Below, one piece after another: positions 1 through 6,377 of a stretch of 64,000 bases of DNA. Location: NCBI GenBank assembly GCA_947482665.1, contig CANKJK010000003.1:186001-250000 (forward strand), read 5' to 3'. The DNA comes from Acidobacteriota bacterium (GTDB taxonomy: Bacteria; Acidobacteriota; Vicinamibacteria; Vicinamibacterales; UBA2999). Position 1 is the stretch's first letter, and each line of letters begins with the position of its first letter. A program made the position numbers and the translations under genes. The notes beneath the pieces were generated by a model, which worked only from the letters and a program-made list of their open reading frames with translations, did no database searches and was not told the origin of the DNA.

Positions 1-258
1 GGTGTGGGCGAGGCCAGCGGCTTCCGCCACCAGGCCGTCGCCCCCTCAGGGCGCGTGGTGCACCAGAACCGCGAGAAGTGGGTCGTCAACAAGATCCGGG
101 CCCTCTGCTCCTGGTACACGAAAGGGATGGAGGGGGGGGCAAGGCTGCGGGCTCACATCAATACACTCTCCGATCTGCCCGCGCTTCGCCGGGAGTTGCG
201 ATTCGGTTTGCTCAATGAGCCCGTCAGATCGCCGGTGCTAATATCGCCCCCTGAGTGA
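1..258 (+). CDS. C-terminal fragment of a tRNA-dihydrouridine synthase (5' end outside window)
   Basis: The reading frame is open from the first base to a TGA at 256-258. The residues HQNREKWVVNKIRALCSWYT, followed by KGMEGG and a helical LRAHINTLSDLPALRREL stretch, resemble the C-terminal helical domain of DusB-type enzymes. In those enzymes a conserved 'RKH..WYxKG...A..LR..IN' block follows the TIM barrel. The family uses FMN and NADPH to reduce uridine to dihydrouridine in the tRNA D-loop. The catalytic Cys and FMN site lie upstream of the window and cannot be checked. The last 20 residues are not conserved in pattern. The assignment rests on one domain tail, so the family call is likely but the paralog (DusA, DusB or DusC) is not resolved. 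Confidence 0.65.
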   Translation, partial: GVGEASGFRHQAVAPSGRVVHQNREKWVVNKIRALCSWYTKGMEGGARLRAHINTLSDLPALRRELRFGLLNEPVRSPVLISPPE

Positions 259-301
259 GGCTTCGTATCATGGCCTTCATGGTCCGGCGCCTGCGTATCG
301 C

Positions 302-1036
302 ATGCCCCTTCGCATAGCCTGTGATCTCGACGGCACCGTTGCCGACATGGAAGGCGCGCTCCAAGAGCACGCCGAGGCTCTGTTTGGGCCGGACGTTGAC
401 GTGCAGTTCAATGCCGGCGCGCAGCGTGATCCGCCCGCTGACGACGCCGCCGAAGAAGCGGCGAGCGACGCGACAGTTGATTCGGAGGAGACTCCGAAGC
501 CAGTTGAGAACCGGAAGCGCCCGCTCAGCAACCGCGAGTACAGCTACCTCTGGTCGCACGTCCGCAAGATCGAGAATTTCTGGGAGACGCTGAAGGAAGT
601 CGAACCTGGCGGCGTTGCGCGTTTTTCGGAATTGGCCCGCGCCCATGGATGGGAAGTCATCTTCATCACCCAGCGCCCGGCGAGCGCGGGAGATTTGGCC
701 CAGCGCCAATCGCAGCGGTGGCTCGCGGCAAACGGCTTTGAACTACCGAGCGTGTTTGTGATGAACGGCAATCGCGGGGTGTTGGCGAAGACGCTGGCGC
801 TGGATGCCTTCGTGGACGATCGCGGCGAGAACTGCATCGACATCGCGACCGAGTCGCGAGCGCTGCCATTGCTGCTCTGGCGCGGCTCCCACGAGACCGC
901 GCCTCCCGGCGCGGCGCGGCTGAAGATTCACACGGTGTTCTCGTTTGCCGAGGCGCTGGATTGCCTCGAGGCCCTATCGGTGGCGCGCAGCAAGCCGCCC
1001 ACGCTGATGAGCCGCATCCGCGGCGCGTTCCGCTAG
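302..1036 (+). CDS. HAD-like phosphatase-fold protein
   Basis: The 244-residue product begins with the HAD motif I pattern ACDLDGTVAD (D8 and D10). FITQRP around residues 121-126 fits motif II (Thr123). LAKTLALDAFVDDRG around 151-165 fits motifs III and IV (Lys153, Asp162, Asp163). Together these are the residues expected of a Mg-dependent HAD-superfamily hydrolase. Residues 40-75 form an acidic, proline-containing insert (DDAAEEAASD) that looks disordered and separates motif I from the rest of the core. It resembles the nucleotidase-like HAD proteins often annotated only as hypothetical, and no substrate can be named. Its stop overlaps by 4 bp the stop of the convergent Dabb gene. No clear Shine-Dalgarno sequence precedes the ATG at 302. 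Confidence 0.7.
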   Translation: MPLRIACDLDGTVADMEGALQEHAEALFGPDVDVQFNAGAQRDPPADDAAEEAASDATVDSEETPKPVENRKRPLSNREYSYLWSHVRKIENFWETLKEVEPGGVARFSELARAHGWEVIFITQRPASAGDLAQRQSQRWLAANGFELPSVFVMNGNRGVLAKTLALDAFVDDRGENCIDIATESRALPLLLWRGSHETAPPGAARLKIHTVFSFAEALDCLEALSVARSKPPTLMSRIRGAFR

Positions 1037-1389
1037 TCCAGCCACTCCCCTGCGGCCTCTCCGGCCGACTGCCCGTCGCGCACTTCATAGTCGAACGCGA
1101 CGCCCTCCTCCATCACCTCGAAGAATCGCCGACCTGGCTCCGCGTGAGCGGGATGCTGGAGGTAGGCCTCCAGCCCAGCCTGATCGTCACACTCGATGAT
1201 GGCGGCGTACTGCAGGTCGGGCTGCGGGAGCGCTTCGTAACCCGCGCCGTGACGCACGCGACGGCCAATCTGCGCTCGCCGCACGCTTGGGATCGTCCGC
1301 ACTGCAGTGGCAAACGATTCTGCCAGGGCGCGCCGTTCAGCCGGAGGCACCGAGGCCTTCGGGCGGAACAGCACGACGTGGATCATCAC
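1033..1389 (-). CDS. Dabb (stress-responsive alpha/beta barrel) domain protein
   Basis: The 118-residue protein opens with MIHVVLFRPK and contains YAAIIECDDQAGLEAYLQHP AHAE-type sequence in its second half. This is the characteristic Dabb ferredoxin-like fold, where a beta strand ends in 'H.V.F..K' and a later segment reads 'L..Y..hP.H'. Such small dimeric proteins have varied and mostly unknown roles, so no specific function is claimed. Its GTG start overlaps the TGA stop of the upstream Arg/Gly-rich gene in a 4-bp GTGA, which suggests translational coupling. It is therefore the last gene of a likely operon headed by the NtrC-type regulator. The next codon is ATG, so initiation could begin one codon later. 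Confidence 0.8.
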   Translation of the reverse strand: MMIHVVLFRPKASVPPAERRALAESFATAVRTIPSVRRAQIGRRVRHGAGYEALPQPDLQYAAIIECDDQAGLEAYLQHPAHAEPGRRFFEVMEEGVAFDYEVRDGQSAGEAAGEWLD

Positions 1390-3227
1390 GACTCGTCGTC
1401 CCGCTTTCGACGCGGCCGGTCAGTGCCCTGCGGCTTGAACGGCCGACGCGGGCCTGCGCTCGGGCCACGGTCACGATCCTGACTCCACGGCTTGCGCGGG
1501 CCTGAGGGCGGCCGGCCGCTTCCGGAGCCGAAGCTCTTCCCGCGCGGCCGGTCTCCGCCGCCGGGGCGGAAGCCGCCGCTCCCACCAGGCTTGCGGTCAT
1601 AGCCGCCACTGCGTGGCCGCTCCGAGCTGAACCCGCCGGACGCCCCACGATCCCCGCGATCGAAGCCGCCTGATCGCGGTCGGTCTCCGCCGCCGGGGCG
1701 GAAGCCACCACTCCCACCGGGCTTGCGGTCATAGCCGCCACTGCGCGGCCGCTCCGAGCCGAACCCGCCGGACGCCCCACGGTCCCCGCGGTCGAAGCCG
1801 CCCGATCGCGGCCGGTCTCCGCCACCAGGCCGGAAGCCACCACCCCCACCGGGCCGGAACCCACCCTTGAACGGTGGTCTCCCACCGCCACCGCCGCCCG
1901 GTCTGAACTCCTTCCGGAACGGTGGCCGATCGCCACCGGGTCTATCGCCACCGGGGCGCTCACGGTCGCGATCGCCAAACGGCTTGCCACCGTCACGACG
2001 ATCACTTGAGAAGGGGCGCGCACCGCGATCGCTGAAGCGGTCTTCGCGCGGCGTCCACGGCCGGTCACCGCCTTCGCCTCGTGGTGGCCGCGCATCGCCG
2101 CGCGGTCGATCGTCGCCTCTGGGCGTCCACGGCCGACGCTCCTCGCGCGGGCCTCCCGAGTCACCACGGCCGCGCCCTTCAGGGCGGTCGCCGCGGGGCT
2201 CCCACTTCGGTGCGCCGTCACGTGGCGGCCGCCGATCAAAACTGGGCGGGCCACCCTCTCCGCGCGGCCCACGGTCCTCGCGTGGTGTCCATGGGCGCTT
2301 GCCGCCGGCACCCGCGCGATCGCGTCCGCCGCCACCAAATCCCTCGCTCTTTGGCGCCCAGGCGCGTCTCTCGCCTCCACCGCCCTGTGGCCGGTCCTCG
2401 CGTGGGGTCCACGGGCGGCGTTCCTCGCGCGGACCTCGCGCATCCTGGCTGCGGGGCTCACGAGGCCCGTCGGGGCGCGGCGTCCACTTCGGGGCACCGT
2501 CCCTCGGCGGCCGGCGATCAGAGCCCGGGCGGCTGCCCTCGAAACGCGGACGCGGCGCGTCACGCCACGGGCGTTCTTCGCGCGGGTGATCCTCTCGCGG
2601 CCTGTCGTCTCTCGGGCGCTCATCGTCACGGCGTGGCGGGAGCGGGCGCGCATCACGCGGCGCGTCATCGGCGCCGCCTTCGCGGCCCTGGGCATTTGGA
2701 CCCTGCTTGTGGTCGAAGCGCTCCTGCCGGATCCACTGATTGCGCGCCTTCTTGGCGTCGAGGAACTTCTGCCGCGGGTCCACGTGCGCGCCACCAGGGC
2801 GCCAGGTCTTGCCCCGCCTCTCCTCGCCACCACCCTCGGCGCCACCCGGCCGATTCCTCCACCGGTCCTTCGGCTGTTCACGTGAGCCTGCGGCCGCTCG
2901 GGCCGGGCGTTCGTCTTCCGAGGGTGCGTCACCCGCGGGTGTGCTTCCGTCGCCTTCAGGCGTCCGCGCCTCACCGGCGCCGTCGGGCCGCGGCCGGCGC
3001 GGCCGCTCATCGTCGCGGGTGCGCGACCAGGGCCGCGAGGGCGAGGCGGCGCGTGCCTCTTCGGGGGAATTCCAGAGCGTGCCCTTGGAGAACCACTTCA
3101 TCTCCGCGTCGGGCTGCTTTTCCTTGAGCCGGTTGAAGGTGGGAAGCAGCTCGCTCTGCTCCACGGCACGGAAGGAGGTCGGAAGGCCTCCGGCGAGAAT
3201 TGTCCAATAGGCGTAGCGGGGAGGCAT
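1386..3227 (-). CDS. Arg/Gly/Pro-rich intrinsically disordered protein with RGG-like repeats
   Basis: The 613-residue product has a short ordered N-terminus of about 60 residues (PPRYAYWTILAGGLPTSFRA then EMKWFSKGTLWNSPEEARA). This is followed by more than 500 residues dominated by Arg, Gly, Pro, Asp and Ser. Recurrent units include RPWTPR, DRPRSGGFDRGDRG and SGGFRPGGG. The last third contains near-exact 44-residue repeats encoded by a 132-bp DNA tandem repeat. Such composition resembles RGG/RG boxes that bind RNA or form condensates. That is an analogy, since no catalytic or known bacterial domain is visible. It starts 9 bp after the stop of the sigma-54 activator gene and overlaps the Dabb gene by 4 bp, so it probably belongs to that operon. 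The opposite strand also shows a long open frame, but this is a by-product of the repeats and base composition. Confidence 0.75.
   Translation of the reverse strand: MPPRYAYWTILAGGLPTSFRAVEQSELLPTFNRLKEKQPDAEMKWFSKGTLWNSPEEARAASPSRPWSRTRDDERPRRPRPDGAGEARTPEGDGSTPAGDAPSEDERPARAAAGSREQPKDRWRNRPGGAEGGGEERRGKTWRPGGAHVDPRQKFLDAKKARNQWIRQERFDHKQGPNAQGREGGADDAPRDARPLPPRRDDERPRDDRPREDHPREERPWRDAPRPRFEGSRPGSDRRPPRDGAPKWTPRPDGPREPRSQDARGPREERRPWTPREDRPQGGGGERRAWAPKSEGFGGGGRDRAGAGGKRPWTPREDRGPRGEGGPPSFDRRPPRDGAPKWEPRGDRPEGRGRGDSGGPREERRPWTPRGDDRPRGDARPPRGEGGDRPWTPREDRFSDRGARPFSSDRRDGGKPFGDRDRERPGGDRPGGDRPPFRKEFRPGGGGGGRPPFKGGFRPGGGGGFRPGGGDRPRSGGFDRGDRGASGGFGSERPRSGGYDRKPGGSGGFRPGGGDRPRSGGFDRGDRGASGGFSSERPRSGGYDRKPGGSGGFRPGGGDRPRGKSFGSGSGRPPSGPRKPWSQDRDRGPSAGPRRPFKPQGTDRPRRKRDDES
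1550..1860. repeat. 132-bp coding tandem repeat (about 2.4 copies)
   Basis: The string GTCTCCGCC recurs at 1551, 1683 and 1815, exactly 132 bp apart. The intervening units are nearly identical, with scattered single-base differences. The period is 44 codons, so copy-number change would keep the reading frame of the Arg/Gly-rich protein. The pattern suggests recent expansion by slippage or recombination. Confidence 0.85.
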
Positions 3228-3236
3228 CCAGTGATC

Positions 3237-4634
3237 CTACTGTTTCTCAAGCCGCTTGAGCTTCTCGACGAGCGTGGTCCGTTTGAGGCCCAGCAGGGTC
3301 GCGGCCTTGTGGCGGTTGCCTCCGGTCCGATCCAGCGCTTGCTGGATCAGGGCCTGCTCGAGCGTCGCCAGGTACTCCACCAGTTGCATGCCCTCTTCTG
3401 GAAACACCACGCCGGGCGCCGCTGGCGCCGCTGAGGCGGTCTGCACCTCGGGCGGCAGGTCCGACACGTCAAGCAGCGTGCGGCCTCCGCTCAGCGCGAC
3501 GGCGCGTTCGACGGCGTTTTCCAACTGGCGGACGTTGCCCGGCCACTCATAGGCCATGAGTTGCCGGATGGCGCCCTGGGAAAACTGCGCGGGTGCGTTG
3601 CCTGGCCGCTCGGCCGTGAACTTGGTCACGAAGTGCTGCACGAGCAACGGGATGTCGTCGCGCCGATCGCGCAGCGGCGGCAGCGTCACGGTGATGACGT
3701 TGAGGCGATAGAAGAGATCCTCGCGGAACGTGCCGGCTCTCACCATCGCCGCGAGGTCGGAATTCGTAGCGGCAATCACGCGCACGTCCACCTTGATGGT
3801 CTGGCTATCGCCGAGCCGCTCGAACTCGCGCTCCTGGAGCGCGCGCAGGAGCTTCGCCTGCAGGCCCGGACTCATCGTCCCGATCTCGTCGAGGAAGAGC
3901 GTGCCTTTGTGCGCCTGCTCGAGCCGGCCCTGCCGCATGCCGACGGCGCCGGTGAAGGCGCCCTTGGCGTGACCGAAGAGTTCGGCCTCGAGTAACGTCT
4001 CGGGAATCGCGCTGCAGTTGATCGCCACGAACCGCTGCGCGCGGCGCGGGCTCATCTGGTGGATGGCGCGGGCCACGACTTCCTTCCCCGTACCGGTCTC
4101 GCCATTCACGAGAATCGTCGCGCTCGACGGGGCCACCGTGTCGAGCAACTGAAACAGCGCCTGCATGGGGCGGCTCTTTCCGAGGATGCCGCCGACGCCG
4201 TACCGCTGGTCGAGCTGCGATCGCAGATAGGCGTTCTCCTGCGCGAGGCGCCGCTGCTCGAGTGCCGTGTGCAGGACGTGCTTTAGCTCCTCGAATTGAA
4301 ACGGCTTCTGGATGAAGTGTTTGGCGCCGCGCTGGATGGCACCCACGGCATCGCGCACGGTGCCGTAGCCCGTGATCACGATCACGATGATTCCCGGATA
4401 CCGCTCCACGGCGGCGTCGAGTACCGCCAGCCCGTCCACGCCGGGCATCCGCAGATCGGTGATGACCACGTCGAAGGCAAACTCATCGAGGAGCGCGAGG
4501 CCACGCTCGCCGTTGTCGGCCTGGACGACGTCGAATCCAATCTCGGTCAGCCGCTCGGCGGTCAGCTCTCTGAGGGCGGGTTCGTCATCGACAAAGAGAA
4601 TGTGGGCAAGGGGGGGTGTCACAGGTGCCAACAC
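3237..4634 (-). CDS. NtrC-family sigma-54-dependent response regulator
   Basis: The protein has a receiver domain (residues 10-125, acidic pair D16/D17, phospho-acceptor D60 in ITDLRMPG) and a central AAA+ domain with Walker A GETGTGKE. The sigma-54 contact loop GAFTGA follows ELFGHAK, Walker B is GTLFLDEIG, and there is an R-finger region. A C-terminal Fis-type helix-turn-helix reads GGNRHKAATLLGLKRTTL. This is the full architecture of an enhancer-binding activator of sigma-54 RNA polymerase. I prefer the GTG at 4634-4632 over the upstream TTG at 4661, because AGGAG lies 7 bases before the GTG and the extra nine residues have no family counterpart. It heads a minus-strand operon with the Arg/Gly-rich and Dabb genes. 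A partner kinase could be the hybrid kinase or the orphan DHp protein nearby (inference). Confidence 0.93.
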   Translation of the reverse strand: MLAPVTPPLAHILFVDDEPALRELTAERLTEIGFDVVQADNGERGLALLDEFAFDVVITDLRMPGVDGLAVLDAAVERYPGIIVIVITGYGTVRDAVGAIQRGAKHFIQKPFQFEELKHVLHTALEQRRLAQENAYLRSQLDQRYGVGGILGKSRPMQALFQLLDTVAPSSATILVNGETGTGKEVVARAIHQMSPRRAQRFVAINCSAIPETLLEAELFGHAKGAFTGAVGMRQGRLEQAHKGTLFLDEIGTMSPGLQAKLLRALQEREFERLGDSQTIKVDVRVIAATNSDLAAMVRAGTFREDLFYRLNVITVTLPPLRDRRDDIPLLVQHFVTKFTAERPGNAPAQFSQGAIRQLMAYEWPGNVRQLENAVERAVALSGGRTLLDVSDLPPEVQTASAAPAAPGVVFPEEGMQLVEYLATLEQALIQQALDRTGGNRHKAATLLGLKRTTLVEKLKRLEKQ

Positions 4635-4662
4635 TTTGACGCTCCTGCGCTCAGGCGTCAAA
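4635..4662. promoter_or_regulatory. Inverted repeat immediately upstream of the NtrC-type regulator start
   Basis: TTTGACGC at 4635-4642 and its exact complement GCGTCAAA at 4655-4662 flank 12 bases, with nested CCTG/CAGG pairing inside. The repeat overlaps the ribosome binding site AGGAG of the regulator. It could therefore be an operator for self-regulation or an RNA hairpin that hides the start. Binding by any protein is inference. Confidence 0.45.
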
Positions 4663-4760
4663 TCCTTCCAGATTCAGCGAAATGCTGGCATCCCCTACTG
4701 GACCGCTCCGCTCGCGCCGACAAATCCCATTGCGGAGCGAGTTCCGCATGAGGGTGAACC

Positions 4761-4970
4761 ATGGACCGACAGACTTTGTCGATCATGAAAGCGTGCGAAG
4801 TAGTCGGCGTGAGCCGGCGGACGATCTACAACTGGATTGCAGCGGGCAAGGTGCAGTACATCCGCACGGCCGGTGGCGCCATCCGCATCTTCGCGGACTC
4901 GCTCTGGCGCGACGCGGATGATGTGTCAGTGCACCACGGACAGCCCAGCGCCTCTGGCAGCCGAGCGTGA
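4761..4970 (+). CDS. Excisionase/MerR-type helix-turn-helix DNA-binding protein
   Basis: This 69-residue protein contains LSIMKACEVVGVSRRTIYNW followed by IAAGKVQYIRTAGGAIRIF. That is the classic 'helix-turn-helix_17' pattern of excisionase-family DNA-binding domains, with the tail recognising DNA through a small wing. AGGGTGA precedes the ATG at a good distance. Its TGA stop overlaps the GTG start of the next gene, which encodes a lone histidine-kinase dimerisation domain, so the two are probably made and act together. The gene points away from the NtrC-type regulator across about 125 bp. No integrase or phage gene is adjacent, so a role as a transcription factor is more likely than excision. 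Confidence 0.8.
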   Translation: MDRQTLSIMKACEVVGVSRRTIYNWIAAGKVQYIRTAGGAIRIFADSLWRDADDVSVHHGQPSASGSRA

Positions 4971-5203
4971 CCCGTCCCGTGACGACGGCGTCGCTCCCTG
5001 CCACCGGGGAGCTGCGGCCGCTATTTCATCAGTTGAATAACCAGCTGGGCATCATCCTCGCCCACGCGGAGCTGCTCGAAAGCAAAGCGACCACGGAGGC
5101 CGAGCGCCGCCGGGCCGGGCAGATTGTCACGAGCACGCTGGACGCGATGATGAGCGTAAGGTCTCTCCGCGGCCTCCAGGACCGACCCGAAGACAGCCGC
5201 TAG
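4967..5203 (+). CDS. Stand-alone histidine-kinase dimerisation/phosphotransfer (DHp-like) protein
   Basis: The 78-residue product carries LFHQLNNQLGIILAHAELLE, which matches the H-box of HisKA domains of the 'H-E/D-L-N-N-x-L' type. A second helix of suitable length follows. No ATP-binding domain follows: the frame stops at 5203 and the downstream DNA is intergenic. A DHp domain without its own kinase domain could act as a phosphotransfer intermediate, or it could be a dimerisation partner that inhibits a kinase. The start is the GTG inside the GTGA overlap with the HTH gene. It sits between the NtrC-type regulator and a sigma factor gene. Function is inferred from the motif and from position only. 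Confidence 0.6.
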   Translation: MTRPVTTASLPATGELRPLFHQLNNQLGIILAHAELLESKATTEAERRRAGQIVTSTLDAMMSVRSLRGLQDRPEDSR

Positions 5204-5213
5204 CCGTCAGGCC

Positions 5214-5234
5214 ATTGGCGGCCATTTCGCCAAT
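5214..5234. promoter_or_regulatory. Palindrome upstream of the sigma-54 promoter (candidate enhancer site)
   Basis: ATTGGCG at 5214-5220 and CGCCAAT at 5228-5234 form perfect 7-bp arms around a 7-base centre. A related TTTGGCGA half-site follows at 5246-5253. The site lies about 150-170 bp upstream of the sigma-54 promoter at 5385, the usual distance for an enhancer bound by an NtrC-type activator. It could also act as a weak terminator of the DHp gene, but no T-run follows. Confidence 0.45.
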
Positions 5235-5358
5235 GTCGTCAAGTATTTGGCGATCAAGGCCGCTTGTGCCGATCTGTGCAGTTCCGTGATCTCCTGCACA
5301 TACTGGCAATAAGTCATTTGTATCCAGATAGTTAAGTGTGGATTATGGCCTGGTCTCG

Positions 5359-5371
5359 CCAGGTCACCTGG
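5359..5371. promoter_or_regulatory. 13-bp perfect palindrome beside the sigma-54 promoter
   Basis: CCAGGT-C-ACCTGG is perfectly symmetrical. It overlaps a second pairing, CCTGG at 5349-5353 with CCAGG at 5359-5363. It lies 13 bp upstream of the -24 element, a position suited to a repressor or co-activator. No binding protein is known. Confidence 0.35.
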
Positions 5372-5384
5372 CCGACGCCAAAGC

Positions 5385-5400
5385 TGGTACCGCCGTTGCC
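5385..5400 (+). promoter_or_regulatory. Sigma-54 (-24/-12) promoter of the sigma-28-type gene
   Basis: TGGTACCGCCGTTGCC matches the consensus TGGCAC-N5-TTGC closely. The GG and GC dinucleotides are separated by exactly 10 bases, and TTGC is intact. Transcription would begin near 5411, only about 16 bases before the ATG at 5427. GGAGG at 5413-5417 would be the ribosome binding site. An NtrC-family activator is encoded about 750 bp away. Confidence 0.7.
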
Positions 5401-5426
5401 CTTATAGGCCACGGAGGAAATGCACA

Positions 5427-6374
5427 ATGCGTCCGCAGACCACCAGCCAGCCGAACCCCCGCGTCGCCGCCAGCCTGCCTTTCGTTGAACAGCTCGCCCG
5501 CCGCGTGGCGGCCACGATGCCCCACTCGATCGACCTTGGTGATCTGGTGCAGGACGGCGTCCTCGGGCTCATCGACGCGGCCGACCGCTTCGATGAGAAG
5601 CGCGGGATCAAGTTCGAGACCTTTGCCGAACGGCGCGTGCGCGGCGCGATGATTGATGCCCTCCGCAAGGACGCCTGGCCACGCGGCGTGCGCCGTCAGC
5701 GCCGGGAGCTCGAGGCTGCGCGCGAAGCGCTGCGCCGGGAACTGGGCTGCGAACCCTCGATGGCTGACCTGGCCGCCCGCGTCGGCTCAGACGAGAAGAA
5801 GCTGGGCCGCACGATCGTCCGCATCAACACCATCGAAGCCACATCCCCGCTCAACTCCGGCGAGAACCACGACGACTCCTCGATGCCGGCGGTGCTGATG
5901 CCCCCCGAGCCCGAGCGGCCCGACAACGCGTATGAGCGCGAGGAAACGCGGGATCGCGTCCGCACGGCCATCGCCACGCTTCCCGTCCGCGAGCAGAAGG
6001 TGATTGGGCTTTACTACTTCAACGAAGCCACGATGAAGGAGATCGGCGCCGAGATCGGCGTCAATGAGTCGCGCGTGTCGCAACTCCACGCGCGCGCGAT
6101 TCGCCGGCTGCGCTCCGCGCTGGCGGCGGCCATGACACCGGCTCAGGCAAGCGCCGCGATCCTCGCGTTTGCGCCGCGGCCCCTCATGGTCAAGGCCTCG
6201 CTCAACAGCCGTGGGTGGACGGAGTCCGGCGGCAGCTCAAACAACGGCGTCACACCGCCCGGAGTCGTCGTGCCCTACACCGTGGCCGCGCCGCGTCGCA
6301 TGAAGATGGCGAAGGCCACCACGCGGGCGAAGGCGGCGCCGAGGAACCGCGCGGCATTCGCGCTCGCGCGCTGA
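5427..6374 (+). CDS. RNA polymerase sigma factor of the FliA/WhiG (sigma-28) type
   Basis: Region 2 is seen as DLGDLVQDGVLGLIDAADRF followed by KFETFAERRVRGAMIDALRK. Region 3 contains GCEPSMADLAARVGSD. Region 4 contains LPVREQKVIGLYYFNEATMK followed by EIGAEIGVNESRVSQLHARA. These are the diagnostic segments of group 3 sigma-70 proteins that control flagella, sporulation or stress. After region 4 there is an unusual tail of about 75 residues rich in Ala, Lys and Arg with no known domain. A GGAGG ribosome binding site and a sigma-54 promoter stand directly upstream, which places one alternative sigma factor under another. No flagellar gene is in the window, so the regulon is unknown. The 3' end stops 3 bp from the convergent hybrid kinase gene. 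Confidence 0.93.
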   Translation: MRPQTTSQPNPRVAASLPFVEQLARRVAATMPHSIDLGDLVQDGVLGLIDAADRFDEKRGIKFETFAERRVRGAMIDALRKDAWPRGVRRQRRELEAAREALRRELGCEPSMADLAARVGSDEKKLGRTIVRINTIEATSPLNSGENHDDSSMPAVLMPPEPERPDNAYEREETRDRVRTAIATLPVREQKVIGLYYFNEATMKEIGAEIGVNESRVSQLHARAIRRLRSALAAAMTPAQASAAILAFAPRPLMVKASLNSRGWTESGGSSNNGVTPPGVVVPYTVAAPRRMKMAKATTRAKAAPRNRAAFALAR

Positions 6375-6377
6375 TTC

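Noticed and set aside
1550-1860. A CRISPR-like array, because of the regular 132-bp spacing
   Set aside because: The whole unit repeats, with no unique spacers, and it is in frame within a coding sequence.
1337-3010. A 557-residue open frame overlapping the Arg/Gly-rich gene in another frame
   Set aside because: It is a shadow of the repeat-rich gene: composition is Arg/Ala-dominated, no start signal fits, and the chosen frame has an ordered N-terminus and clean operon spacing.
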